Source: UBA1240 sp045599185
GTDB lineage: Bacteria > Spirochaetota > Spirochaetia > Treponematales > Treponemataceae
Reading direction: 5' to 3'
Length of the DNA stretch: 64,000 nt
NCBI GenBank assembly: GCA_045599185.1
Contig: JAZRVO010000029.1
Coordinates: 1-64,000 of the forward strand
This document shows positions 7,933-16,792 of this stretch, piece by piece. The translations under genes and the position numbers were made by a program. The notes under the pieces are model-generated. The model saw only the letters and a list, made by a program, of their open reading frames with translations, made no database searches and had not been told where the DNA came from. Numbering within the stretch: position 1 is the stretch's first letter; each line of letters starts with the position of its first letter.

Positions 7933-9477
7933 ATGCAAAAAACAGAAAATAAAATCATCAATTTTTTTACCGGTCACAAGCGCGAAATTTGTTTTTTGAT
8001 TGTGGCTTTTTTTCTTTTAGGCTTGTATGCTTCAAAACGCTTAAAAAATTCTGGCGACGCCTATTTTGCAGTTATTGGTTTTTCAACCATTATTTTGTGC
8101 ATTCTTTTTTCACTTTTTTTGTGCTTTTACAGCCACAAAAAAGAATTAAAGCTGCAAACACTCTGGCTTTTGATGGCTTTGGGCTTTGGGCTTTTCAGAA
8201 TTTTCATAATTACCCCCCATTCCGGCTGGGACGAATACGGCCACTACGAAATTTCATACACTTATTCTGATTATTTTCTGTTTAAATTTGGTGAGCCGCA
8301 CCTTATGGACGCAAATCATGCGGATTATACAAATCTGGAAATTCAAAATAACGTAAAATCGGCATATTTGCGTTATAAAGACCCGTTTTTTGAAAAAGTT
8401 GATGAAAAAGTTGACAAAACCCGAACTTCTTCAACGCCAAACCCGTTTCAGTATTTGCCCCAGTCTTTGGCTTTTGCAATTGGAAGGCTTTTGCATTTCA
8501 ATTTTATGCCGCTTTACTTTTTTGGACGGCTTTTTAACCTTCTGTTTTACGTTTTTTGCATTTGGGCGGCCATTCAAATAGTTCCTTACGGAAAGCTTGT
8601 TTTTTTTACCTGCGGATTAAGTGCAGTTTGTTTGCAGCAGGCGGCTTCCCTTTCCATGGACTGCTTTGTTTTGGGCGTAAGTTTTTTGTTTTTTGCCATG
8701 CTGGTTGCCGCAATAAGCAAAACTGAACCAATGAAAAAAAATGAAATAATTCTGCTTTGCCTGCTGGCTTTTGCCTTGTCTCCAAGCAAACTTATTTATT
8801 TTCCGTTAACTTTCATTGCAATTTTAATTCCTTCGTGCCGTTTTAAAAGCTTAAAGCAGAATATTGGTGTTAAGGCACTGGTTGTTTTCAGCGGAATTTT
8901 TTCAATAATATTGTTCAGTGTTCTTTCTGTAAAAAATACCAGTGATGTGGTTGACGGCGTAAAAATCATTTATTCCGGTGAACAGGGCTGGACGTTGAAA
9001 GACATTCTGCATAATCCGGGAAAAGTTGCCGGAATGGCCATGTGGACTTTGCGCTATACGTGGGCAGACTGGTTTTCGGAAGCACTTGGAAAACCTCTCA
9101 TCGGTGTTCCGGGTCCATTTCCGCTTTGGGGAAGACAGATTACTCTGCTTTTGATGCTTGCAAGCGCTTTGTTTTATACGAAAGAAAGTGAAAAAACAGC
9201 AGTTTTGACATTCTGGCAAAAAATAATGCTTGTTTTTGTCGTTATTTGTGTAGTTGGTTTGTCGCTAGCAGGTGAACTGTATATCTGGACGCCGATTAAC
9301 GCAAAATCGATTGAAGGTGTACAGGGCCGGTATTTTTTGCCAATTTTCCCGTTGATACTATTTCTGTTTCGTAATAAAATTATCGTTACAAATCGAGACT
9401 TAACCTGCGGTATTTTCATCGCAGAAATCTTTTTACAATTCTATACAGTATTTATGGTTGTGAATTTAACATTATGA
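7933..9477 (+). CDS. Second DUF2142-type polytopic membrane protein
   Basis: About 514 residues from the ATG at 7933, chosen over an in-frame GTG two codons earlier because a TGAGG site precedes it at normal distance. Multiple membrane helices begin at about residue 17. The loop GWDEYGHYE (after the third helix) has the same acidic/His arrangement as the larger paralogue at 3293, and GVQGRYFLPIFPL near the C-terminus matches that paralogue's GAIQGRYFLPIVPL. It lacks the N-terminal extracytoplasmic domain of the first copy. Probably another lipid-linked GT-C-like transferase in the same pathway. The stop overlaps the next ATG (ATGA). Confidence 0.72.
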   Translation: MQKTENKIINFFTGHKREICFLIVAFFLLGLYASKRLKNSGDAYFAVIGFSTIILCILFSLFLCFYSHKKELKLQTLWLLMALGFGLFRIFIITPHSGWDEYGHYEISYTYSDYFLFKFGEPHLMDANHADYTNLEIQNNVKSAYLRYKDPFFEKVDEKVDKTRTSSTPNPFQYLPQSLAFAIGRLLHFNFMPLYFFGRLFNLLFYVFCIWAAIQIVPYGKLVFFTCGLSAVCLQQAASLSMDCFVLGVSFLFFAMLVAAISKTEPMKKNEIILLCLLAFALSPSKLIYFPLTFIAILIPSCRFKSLKQNIGVKALVVFSGIFSIILFSVLSVKNTSDVVDGVKIIYSGEQGWTLKDILHNPGKVAGMAMWTLRYTWADWFSEALGKPLIGVPGPFPLWGRQITLLLMLASALFYTKESEKTAVLTFWQKIMLVFVVICVVGLSLAGELYIWTPINAKSIEGVQGRYFLPIFPLILFLFRNKIIVTNRDLTCGIFIAEIFLQFYTVFMVVNLTL

Positions 9478-10730
9478 GCAAAGCACTTTCTATAGAACAC
9501 ATTTCAAAATATTACAATTTGGGCGTCATCAATAACGGTTCGCTTTACCGCGACGTGCAAACCTGGTTTGCGCTAAAACGCGGTAAAAATGATCCTCACT
9601 CAACCATGACGGCGGAAGATTACGCATCTTCGCCTGACGGCTTTTGGGCTTTAAAAGACGTTAGTTTTGCAATTGAACAGGGTGACCGCGTTGGTATTAT
9701 TGGTAAAAATGGCGCCGGAAAATCAACCCTGCTTAAAATTTTAAGCAGAATTACTGCACCAACGGAAGGATGCGTAAACATAAAAGGGCGCGTAGCCAGC
9801 CTGCTTGAAGTTGGTACAGGTTTTCACGGCGAATTAACCGGAAGGGAAAACATTTATTTGAACGGTGCCATTTTGGGCATGAGCAAAAAAGAAATTGATG
9901 GCCGCCTTGACGAAATTATTGATTTTAGTGAAATTGAACAGCACATTGATACGCCGGTAAAACGCTATTCCAGCGGAATGTATGTGCGCCTGGCTTTTGC
10001 TGTTGCCGCCCATCTGAATTCTGAAATTCTTATTGCAGATGAAGTGCTTGCTGTTGGTGATGCTTCTTTTCAGAAAAAAGCAATTGGCAAAATGAACGAA
10101 TTAAGCAGCAGTCAGGGGCGTACAATTCTTTTTGTAAGCCACCAGATGAGTGCTGTTCAAAGCCTTTGTACTTCTGGAATAATTCTGGAAAAAGGCCGCC
10201 TTGTTTACGCTGACAACAAAATTGAAAATGTAATTTCGCAGTACATGAACCCGTCGCTGGAAATGCAGCAGACTATAGAATGGGAAAATAAAGGTGATTT
10301 TAAGGATAAAAACTTTACGCCGCTGAAACTTTATTTAACCAAAAACAACAATGAAAAAACTACCGAATTTCTTTCAACAGATGAAAATACGTACTGTGTA
10401 ATTGAAAGTGAAATTACCGATGTTCATTCACAGATGAATGTTTGTATTGCTGTTCGCCGTAAAGATAACAGTACAGTTTTTGTAACATGGCTTCTTGATA
10501 CTGGTGAAGAATACACTTTCAATAAAGGTCGAAATATTTTCAAAATTAAAATGCCATTAAATTATCTTAAATCAGGTGATTACTATATTGATATACATGC
10601 CGGTGTTTTCAATGAAAAAGAAATCGTTCCTTTTCAGACACTGATGCTGCCTTTTAGAATTTTGGGTGATACGTCAAATCGTCCAGGTGATATTTTTACA
10701 ATGATACCGTGGGAGGTTAACCGTGATTAA
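9474..10730 (+). CDS. Wzt-type ABC transporter ATP-binding protein with carbohydrate-binding C-terminal domain
   Basis: 418 residues. The ATPase domain (1 to about 255) has Walker A GKNGAGKS (77-84), the signature YSSGM (165-169), Walker B ending in D189-E190, and a switch His in FVSHQ. Residues about 265-418 form a beta-rich extension like the Wzt C-terminal domain, which recognises the modified end of an O-polysaccharide before export. The start overlaps the preceding stop, and the end overlaps the acyltransferase start by eight bases. The partner permease Wzm is not found in the window and probably lies left of position 1. Exact symbol not assigned because tagH/rfbE-type names vary. Confidence 0.88.
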   Translation: MSKALSIEHISKYYNLGVINNGSLYRDVQTWFALKRGKNDPHSTMTAEDYASSPDGFWALKDVSFAIEQGDRVGIIGKNGAGKSTLLKILSRITAPTEGCVNIKGRVASLLEVGTGFHGELTGRENIYLNGAILGMSKKEIDGRLDEIIDFSEIEQHIDTPVKRYSSGMYVRLAFAVAAHLNSEILIADEVLAVGDASFQKKAIGKMNELSSSQGRTILFVSHQMSAVQSLCTSGIILEKGRLVYADNKIENVISQYMNPSLEMQQTIEWENKGDFKDKNFTPLKLYLTKNNNEKTTEFLSTDENTYCVIESEITDVHSQMNVCIAVRRKDNSTVFVTWLLDTGEEYTFNKGRNIFKIKMPLNYLKSGDYYIDIHAGVFNEKEIVPFQTLMLPFRILGDTSNRPGDIFTMIPWEVNRD

Positions 10731-11781
10731 AAGTTTTTCCGGCTTCCGCTTTGTTTTTGCCCTGTTAATTTGTCTTGCCCACATGATTTTAGCCCAAGAA
10801 TACGGCGGGAAAGGCTTGTTTTTTGATACAACTGCACCATTGGCATTCTTTTTTGTGCTTAGTGGTTTTGTTTTAACTTATGCCTACTACGAAAAAATAC
10901 AAAAAAACGAATTTAATGCTGCAAATTTTCTGAAAAAGCGTTTTGCAAAATTATACCCTACTCATTTGCTTGCGCTGGCAATTGTTCTTTTGCTTTTTGC
11001 AAAAACTTACACATGGAACGGTGAAACCTGGGCAATGCTTCTTACCCAGATATTTTTGGTACATTCTTATGTTCCAAAAATTGAATGGTATTTTGCCTTT
11101 AACCGTGTTTCATGGTATTTAAGCACTCTTTTCTTCCTATACATTTGTTTTGCCGTAATTTTTCCAAAAATTCTTAAAGCAAAAAAAAACATGCTGCTTC
11201 TTTTTTGCCTTTGCGTTATCTGGGCGTTTGGAATAGTTTTGACAGCACATTTTTACAAATCAAATGATGATTATGTTTTTTCCGTTTGTCCGTTACCAAG
11301 GCTTTTAGACTTTTTTTTAGGCGCGTGGCTTTTTTTGCTTTATAAAAAACTGCAAAAATTGAATTTTTCACCATTTTTGTGTACAATTTTAGAAATTGCT
11401 GCGCTTTTGGCACTGCCAGCAACTTACATGCTGAACAGTTTGGTACACATTCCAACCAAATATCAGTCATGTTTTCTGTATTTGCCTGCCGTTGGTGTTC
11501 TTATTTTGGTTTTTGCATTAACAGACGGAAAAGGCATTTTTGCAAGATTTTTTGGTTCAAGACCAATGGAAAATCTTGGAAATATCAGTTTCGCTTTTTA
11601 CATGGTTCATTTGTACAACCAGAGCCTGTTTGATTTTATAGAACCTTTCGACTGGTACATTACAAACCCAGTGCTTTTTGTTAGCGGCTACTTGCTTTTT
11701 ACAATTGCCATGTCTTTTGTAATTGAATATTTTTTCACGCGCAAAATCGCTGCACTTATTCTTAAAAAAGGAAAAAAATGA
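10723..11781 (+). CDS. Acyltransferase family 3 (OafA-like) membrane protein
   Basis: 352 residues with about ten hydrophobic helices. The N-terminus reads FSGFRFVFALLICLAHM, matching the R/H-containing first helix of acyltransferase-3 proteins, and FFFVLSGFVLTYAYY is the family's second-helix signature. These enzymes O-acetylate or otherwise acylate surface sugars using acyl-CoA across the membrane. Overlap with the Wzt-type gene suggests that the exported chain is acylated. It also overlaps the first ketoisomerase gene downstream by four bases. The exact acyl group and position are unknown. Confidence 0.85.
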   Translation: MIKSFSGFRFVFALLICLAHMILAQEYGGKGLFFDTTAPLAFFFVLSGFVLTYAYYEKIQKNEFNAANFLKKRFAKLYPTHLLALAIVLLLFAKTYTWNGETWAMLLTQIFLVHSYVPKIEWYFAFNRVSWYLSTLFFLYICFAVIFPKILKAKKNMLLLFCLCVIWAFGIVLTAHFYKSNDDYVFSVCPLPRLLDFFLGAWLFLLYKKLQKLNFSPFLCTILEIAALLALPATYMLNSLVHIPTKYQSCFLYLPAVGVLILVFALTDGKGIFARFFGSRPMENLGNISFAFYMVHLYNQSLFDFIEPFDWYITNPVLFVSGYLLFTIAMSFVIEYFFTRKIAALILKKGKK

Positions 11782-12185
11782 CAGAACCGCAGATTTTAAA
11801 ATTACCGCAGAAAGTTGATCCTCGGGGAAATCTTTCCTTTTTTGAAAATAATGCCCAGATTCCATTTGAAATTAAGCGAACTTACTGGATTTATGACGTA
11901 CCTGGCGGTGCTGCCCGCGGCGGTCATGCTTATAAAAACACCGCGGAATTTGTTGTAGCCCTTTCCGGAAGTTTTGACGTTATTCTTGACGACGGCACGG
12001 GAAACAAGCCTAAAGTTTTTTCGCTTAATCGTTCGTATTATGGTTTGTATATACCTAAAATGTACTGGCGCATGATGAACAATTTTTCAACTAATTCGCT
12101 GGCGCTGATTGTGGCTTCTACGCCTTATGACGAAAACGATTACATTCGCGACTTCAGTCAATTTGCTGAAATGAAAAAAAGGTGA
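11778..12185 (+). CDS. FdtA/QdtA-like cupin, first tandem copy, one active-site His replaced
   Basis: 135 residues, the normal length for dTDP-4-keto-6-deoxyglucose 3,4-ketoisomerases (FdtA, QdtA, WxcM N-terminal domain). The cupin core is clear: RTYWIYDVPGG, then ARGGHAYK (46-53), then the beta strands of SGSFDVILDDG. In characterised members the motif is RGxHAHK with two active-site histidines; here the first is H50 but the second position is Y52 (codon TAT). The neighbour at 12191 keeps both. It may be a non-catalytic partner, altered in specificity, or decayed. It overlaps the upstream acyltransferase stop by four bases. Confidence 0.82.
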   Translation: MTEPQILKLPQKVDPRGNLSFFENNAQIPFEIKRTYWIYDVPGGAARGGHAYKNTAEFVVALSGSFDVILDDGTGNKPKVFSLNRSYYGLYIPKMYWRMMNNFSTNSLALIVASTPYDENDYIRDFSQFAEMKKR

Positions 12186-12190
12186 AATTG

Positions 12191-12613
12191 ATGAAAAATA
12201 GACCGACCATTTACGACTGTTCGATTGTAGAATTGCCCAAACATCATCACGCGGAAGGAAATCTGACCGTCATTCAAAACAGCATTCAGCTGCCTTTTGA
12301 TGTTAAGCGTGTTTTTTACCTTTACGATATTCCCGGCGGCGAATCTCGCGGTGCACATGCCCACAAAGAATGCCACCAGTTTTTAATTGCAGCGTCGGGT
12401 TCTTTTGAAGTGTTTGTTGACGATGGAAATGCGAAAAGAACTATTCTGTTAAACCGGCCTTTTTACGGCGTGCATGTTCCGCCTGGCATTTGGGCTGCGG
12501 AACAAAGTTTTTCATCTGGTTCGGTGTGTCTGGTTCTGGCTTCTGATTCATATCAGGAAAGTGATTACATTCGTAATTACGATGACTATTTGGCCTGGAT
12601 AAACCAAAAGTAA
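12191..12613 (+). CDS. dTDP-4-oxo-6-deoxyglucose 3,4-ketoisomerase, FdtA/QdtA family, second tandem copy
   Basis: 140 residues from the ATG at 12191, preferred over an in-frame GTG at 12182 because an AGGTG site sits just upstream. The cupin has the complete motif SRGAHAHK with H56 and H58, and the strand FYLYDIPGG that precedes it in the family. The reaction moves the keto group from C4 to C3 of dTDP-4-keto-6-deoxyglucose, preparing the substrate for the aminotransferase encoded ten bases downstream. Whether the product is the galacto (FdtA) or gluco (QdtA) epimer cannot be decided by eye. Confidence 0.85.
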   Translation: MKNRPTIYDCSIVELPKHHHAEGNLTVIQNSIQLPFDVKRVFYLYDIPGGESRGAHAHKECHQFLIAASGSFEVFVDDGNAKRTILLNRPFYGVHVPPGIWAAEQSFSSGSVCLVLASDSYQESDYIRNYDDYLAWINQK

Positions 12614-12622
12614 GAGGTTTTT

Positions 12623-13726
12623 ATGGAAATTCCTTATTTGTCGCTAAAGCAAGTTAGTGCCCAGCATTTTGATGAATATTCTTCAGCTTTAAACCGGGTG
12701 CTTGATTCGGGCTGGTTTTTGCAGGGCAAAGAAAATACTAAATTTGAAGAAAACTACGCCAGTTATATTGGTACAAAATATTGCGTTGGTGTTGCCAACG
12801 GATTGGATGCTCTGATTCTTTCGCTGCGATGTGCAATTGAACTTGGTAAAATGCACACTGGCGATGAAGTAATTGTGCCTGCAAATACTTATATTGCAAC
12901 AATTTTGGCAATAACTAAGGCCGGCTTAAAGCCTGTTCTGGTTGAACCGAATATTGAAACATTTCAAATTGACGACTATTTAATTGAAAGCAAGATAACC
13001 GATAAAACAAAAGCAATTATGCTGGTTCATTTGTATGGCCGCTGTGCTTATACAGAAAAAATTGAAGAAATTTGCCAAAAGTATGGCCTGCTGTTATTTG
13101 AAGACAATGCCCAGGCGCATGGCTGTGTGTTTAACGGTAAAAAAACCGGTTCGTTTGGTTTTGTTGCCGCACACAGTTTTTATCCGGGGAAAAATTTGGG
13201 CGCATTTGGCGATGGCGGTGCAGTTACAACGAACAGTAAGGAAGCGGCCGATTTAATTCGTACTCTGGCAAATTATGGTTCAAGCAGAAAATATGTTTTT
13301 GATTACATTGGCATGAACAGCCGCCTGGACGAAACAAATGCAGCGGTTTTGGATGTAAAACTGAAATATTTAGATGAAGACAATAAAAAACGCAAGGAAA
13401 TTGCAAAAGTTTTTATTGAAAACATAAAAAATGAAAAAATTGTCTTGCCTAAAGTGCCGGACTATGACCAGAACGTTTTTCATATTTTTCCGGTTTTATG
13501 CGAAAATCGCGATGAGTTGCAGGAATATTTACTTAAAAACGGCATCCGCACCATGATTCATTACCCTATTCCGCCCCATAAACAGAAATGCTATGAAAAT
13601 GCTCTGTCAGATTTATCCCTTCCTGTAACTGAAAAAATACACCGGGAAGAATTAAGTTTGCCTTTAAACCAGTGTTTGTCTGCTGAAGAAATCAATTATA
13701 TAATTGAAACTGTAAATAAATTCTAA
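12623..13726 (+). CDS. DegT/DnrJ/EryC1/StrS aminotransferase, FdtB/QdtB-like
   Basis: 367 residues, fold-type I PLP enzyme. Seen: ANGLDALIL near residue 56 (phosphate-binding region), FEDNAQAHGC around 161 with the PLP-ring-contacting Asp, and YPGKNLGAFGDGG in which K190 is the Schiff-base lysine. Directly downstream of the ketoisomerase pair, it should transfer an amino group to C3 of the dTDP-3-keto-6-deoxyhexose, giving Fuc3N or Qui3N. The usual N-acetyltransferase (FdtC/QdtC) is not adjacent. A GAGG site precedes the ATG. The family is certain; the exact sugar is inference from neighbours. Confidence 0.9.
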   Translation: MEIPYLSLKQVSAQHFDEYSSALNRVLDSGWFLQGKENTKFEENYASYIGTKYCVGVANGLDALILSLRCAIELGKMHTGDEVIVPANTYIATILAITKAGLKPVLVEPNIETFQIDDYLIESKITDKTKAIMLVHLYGRCAYTEKIEEICQKYGLLLFEDNAQAHGCVFNGKKTGSFGFVAAHSFYPGKNLGAFGDGGAVTTNSKEAADLIRTLANYGSSRKYVFDYIGMNSRLDETNAAVLDVKLKYLDEDNKKRKEIAKVFIENIKNEKIVLPKVPDYDQNVFHIFPVLCENRDELQEYLLKNGIRTMIHYPIPPHKQKCYENALSDLSLPVTEKIHREELSLPLNQCLSAEEINYIIETVNKF

Positions 13727-13739
13727 TTTGAGGTAGAAT

Positions 13740-14633
13740 ATGAGCAAATTTATTCAGTTATTAAAAAATTTAAAATATTTATCAGAAATTAATTTGCGCG
13801 ATTATACTTCCGCAACAAACATTTTAACTGAACCTAACAGGTTGAAATACGCTGTTTTGCAGCAGTTCCACGAAAAACAATTGTGTATGTTGCCCAAAAT
13901 AAAGACTTATGATGAGACATTGGATTTGTTGATAAACACTAATTGTTCAATTGCCCGATTTGGCGACGGAGAATTTAACATTATAATGGGTGGAAAAGCT
14001 GTTTTTCAGGAATCGGATCCAGTTTTATCTAAACGCTTAAAAGAAATTTTAACAAGTAATTCAACAAATTTGTATGTAGGAATTCCTAAAGTTTATTTTA
14101 ATATTTCTGTAATAAACAAAAAACTGGATTTTCAGCCTAGGGATTTTATTCTTAACTGGTTTTTTCCACAAGAAGAAATTTTAAGAAGTCTTATTGATTT
14201 ATACAAAGAATATATTCCTACAGAAATTACTCAAATGTATATGCATTTTAGTGATTACGATTTTGAAAAGTATTTTGAAAAGATAAAAGAAATATGGAAA
14301 AATAAAGATATTGTTATTGCCTGCGGTGACAGAGTTTTTGATAATATCGAAAACAATATTTTTGACTGCGCCTCTTCAATAGAATATGTTTATTGTCCGA
14401 CAACCAATGCTTTTTCTCAATATGATGAAATTCTTGGTAAATTGAAAAATTTTGACACTTCTAAATTGATGATATTGATTTTGGGACCTACAGCAACAGT
14501 TTTGGCGTATGATTTAAATAATTTGGGATATCGTGCTTTGGATTTTGGACACATAGCAAAGGATTATGATGCTTATTGCAAAAAATTAAGCAAGAATAAT
14601 GAAACAATATCTAAATTTTTTGACAAAGACTAG
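13740..14633 (+). CDS. GT-D fold glycosyltransferase (DUF1792-like)
   Basis: 297 residues. The segment IARFGDGEFNIIMGG (about 74-88) contains the DxE motif that defines the GT-D fold transferases first seen in streptococcal serine-rich glycoprotein glycosylation, and the C-terminal LILGPTATVLAYDLNNLGYRALDFGHI is the family's Rossmann-like end. It probably adds a hexose to a growing glycan. The gene is clearly more A+T-rich than its neighbours (runs of TTTT/AAAA and A/T third positions), suggesting separate acquisition. A GAGGTA site precedes the ATG. Confidence 0.82.
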   Translation: MSKFIQLLKNLKYLSEINLRDYTSATNILTEPNRLKYAVLQQFHEKQLCMLPKIKTYDETLDLLINTNCSIARFGDGEFNIIMGGKAVFQESDPVLSKRLKEILTSNSTNLYVGIPKVYFNISVINKKLDFQPRDFILNWFFPQEEILRSLIDLYKEYIPTEITQMYMHFSDYDFEKYFEKIKEIWKNKDIVIACGDRVFDNIENNIFDCASSIEYVYCPTTNAFSQYDEILGKLKNFDTSKLMILILGPTATVLAYDLNNLGYRALDFGHIAKDYDAYCKKLSKNNETISKFFDKD

Positions 14634-14663
14634 TTTTGTCATTGTTTTAGGCAGGATTTCTGT

Positions 14664-15773
14664 ATGAATGAAAATTTTCCAAAAATAAGTTTTTTAATAC
14701 CTGCATTTAATCATCAGGATTTTGTAAAACAGTGCATCAACAGTGTTTTGTTTCAAAATTATTCAAACTTTGAGATTATTGTTGTTGATGATTGTTCAAC
14801 AGATGATACGGCAGCACGCGTAAAAGAAATAAATGACAGCAGGGTAATTTTCATTCAGAATACTTTTAACCGTGGCTTGAACGGCAACCTTAATATTGCA
14901 TTTGAAAAATCTACAGGTGATTATATTGCCATAATTGGTTCTGACGATTTTTTTGATGAAAACTATATTCAGGCTTTTCTTTCGTTCTTAAACAGTGAAA
15001 AAGAATCTCATTCAGTTTATTATCCGCAAATTGTGCATGTTGATGATTTTGCCAGTTTAACTGAAAATCAGCCTTCTTTTCCTGCCTTTAGAACAAGTGA
15101 AGAAATTCTTAAAAATCTTTTCCTTTACGGAAATTTTCTGGCTTCCCCCGGAATGATTATGCCAAGAAACACTGCCAAGCAGATTTTTCCGCTTGATGCC
15201 GGCATTCATCAGCATCAGGATTTTATAATGCACATTCAGCTTCTGCTGCTTGGCCAGCCGGCTTTTATGCCAGATGTAAAAGTTTGCTACCGTGTTCCTA
15301 CCGACAATAACGGACACATGAGCAGCAATTCCTTTAAGGCTACCAGAAGAATTGAAATTGAAACGCCTTATGCCCTTAGTTATTTTTTAAAAGGCATAAA
15401 AACCCCGGAACAATTAAAAAGCATTTTTAATGGAATGACAGAAAAATACGGAGAACCGACAGATGAAACGGTTCCATATTTTCTGGCACGCATTGCCCTT
15501 GATGCCCGGCACAACCGTTTTTTGCCCGTTTGGGGCTTTAGAACTTTAATAGAATATCTTAGCACCAGTAATCATCAGGAACTTTTATATAAACTGTACG
15601 GTTTTCAGTACAAAGATTTTTCGGCACTTTTTAGCAATGTCAGACTTTTGGATGATTTTTTGCTGGATCAGCAGCAGACAATTTATTCTTCATCAAGCTG
15701 GAAAATTACAAAACCACTGCGTGATTTTACGAACTTGCTTAAGAAATTGAAAAGGAAAATAAAGAAAGCATGA
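14664..15773 (+). CDS. Glycosyltransferase family 2
   Basis: 369 residues. The GT-A core is at the N-terminus: ISFLIPAFNHQDFV, VVDDCSTDDT (about 36-45) and GSDDFF (about 93-98) as the DxD equivalent. HQHQDFIMHIQLLL corresponds to the acceptor-side acid region. The C-terminal portion (about 330-369) ends in a Lys-rich helix and includes an IYSSSSWKITKPLR segment typical of rhamnan or O-antigen transferases. The stop overlaps the next start. Sugar specificity unknown. Confidence 0.88.
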   Translation: MNENFPKISFLIPAFNHQDFVKQCINSVLFQNYSNFEIIVVDDCSTDDTAARVKEINDSRVIFIQNTFNRGLNGNLNIAFEKSTGDYIAIIGSDDFFDENYIQAFLSFLNSEKESHSVYYPQIVHVDDFASLTENQPSFPAFRTSEEILKNLFLYGNFLASPGMIMPRNTAKQIFPLDAGIHQHQDFIMHIQLLLLGQPAFMPDVKVCYRVPTDNNGHMSSNSFKATRRIEIETPYALSYFLKGIKTPEQLKSIFNGMTEKYGEPTDETVPYFLARIALDARHNRFLPVWGFRTLIEYLSTSNHQELLYKLYGFQYKDFSALFSNVRLLDDFLLDQQQTIYSSSSWKITKPLRDFTNLLKKLKRKIKKA

Positions 15774-16639
15774 AAAAAACAGCGATTGTTACAGGTGGAA
15801 CGGCAAAAGATGCTGCTGCAATGGCAGTTCTGGCATTGAACATAAAAGAAACAAATCCAAATCTAGCCGATGAAATGGTTATTTTTCACGATGGCATCAG
15901 CAGAAAAGACCAGCGGCTGATGCAGAAAATTATGCCCTGCCGTTTTATTTTTTATAAATCGCCTTTTAAACAGCAGGAAAATTTTGATAAAAGCACTTTA
16001 GAATATTTCAGTCCGATGGTTTTTTGCAAATATGAATGTTTTAAACTGCTGAACGAATACAAAACAGTAATTTGGACTGATTATGACGTGCTTATTTGTA
16101 AAGACTTGAGCGAACTTGTAGATTTTAACGGCAATAATTGCATAAAAATGTGTCAGGGATCTGACAATTTTCGCTTTCAATTTAACGACAAATTTGATGA
16201 AACAAAATATCCGCAGTACAACTGGAACGAACCAAACATTCACATGAATTTATTTGCGCTAAGTGACCAAATAAAGAATACTGAAAAAATTTATTCTGAA
16301 TGTATAAGACTTACAAATGAGCTAGCTTCTTTTATTTTATGTCCGGAACAGGCAATTTTACAAATGGTCATGGCTGATGAAAAAATGTCGTACACGACTC
16401 TTGCCTTTAATATTTACTCTGTTCATCCACGAGATATTCCTTCCTGCCAGGATTATAAAATTTTGCATGCTTATGCCCAGCCAAAGTTTTGGAACGGTAT
16501 AAACCACGAAAAATGGGAAAGTTACTATAGCCAGTGGCGAAAAATGGGCGGCTGCAAGCATTTGGACCGCTTAAACCAGTTTGAACGCAAAATATACCGA
16601 ATTAGGCGAAAAATTCAAAAAACATTTTCTAAAAACTAG
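15770..16639 (+). CDS. GT8-like nucleotide-sugar transferase
   Basis: 289 residues, last gene of the glycan cluster, overlapping the preceding stop by four bases. The N-terminal strand TAIVTGGTAKDA and WTDYDVLICKDLSEL (about 101-115) give a DxD motif (D-Y-D) in the usual GT8 position following a hydrophobic strand; HMNLFALS and CPEQAILQMVM resemble the acceptor and C-terminal metal-ligand regions. The C-terminal 20 residues are Arg/Lys-rich. GT8-like is my reading of the pattern; no specific enzyme is recognised. Confidence 0.65.
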   Translation: MKKTAIVTGGTAKDAAAMAVLALNIKETNPNLADEMVIFHDGISRKDQRLMQKIMPCRFIFYKSPFKQQENFDKSTLEYFSPMVFCKYECFKLLNEYKTVIWTDYDVLICKDLSELVDFNGNNCIKMCQGSDNFRFQFNDKFDETKYPQYNWNEPNIHMNLFALSDQIKNTEKIYSECIRLTNELASFILCPEQAILQMVMADEKMSYTTLAFNIYSVHPRDIPSCQDYKILHAYAQPKFWNGINHEKWESYYSQWRKMGGCKHLDRLNQFERKIYRIRRKIQKTFSKN

Positions 16640-16757
16640 CGTTTTTTCATATTTTTAATGAACAATAAAACAAATTGGCCTCATCTCAAATTTTTTCAAA
16701 AAATATCATAATTTTTTATTATTGCCAATTTTATTGCTAAAAAAAATGCTATTTATA

Positions 16758-16786
16758 TTGCGCGTTTAAATATTCTTTGGTATGTT
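16758..16786 (+). promoter_or_regulatory. Promoter of the GH3 gene, predicted leaderless
   Basis: TTGCGC (16758-16763), a 17-base spacer, TATGTT (16781-16786), then six bases to the ATG at 16793. No Shine-Dalgarno is present. The geometry puts the transcription start at or next to the A of ATG. Confidence 0.5.
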
Positions 16787-16792
16787 GAGCCT

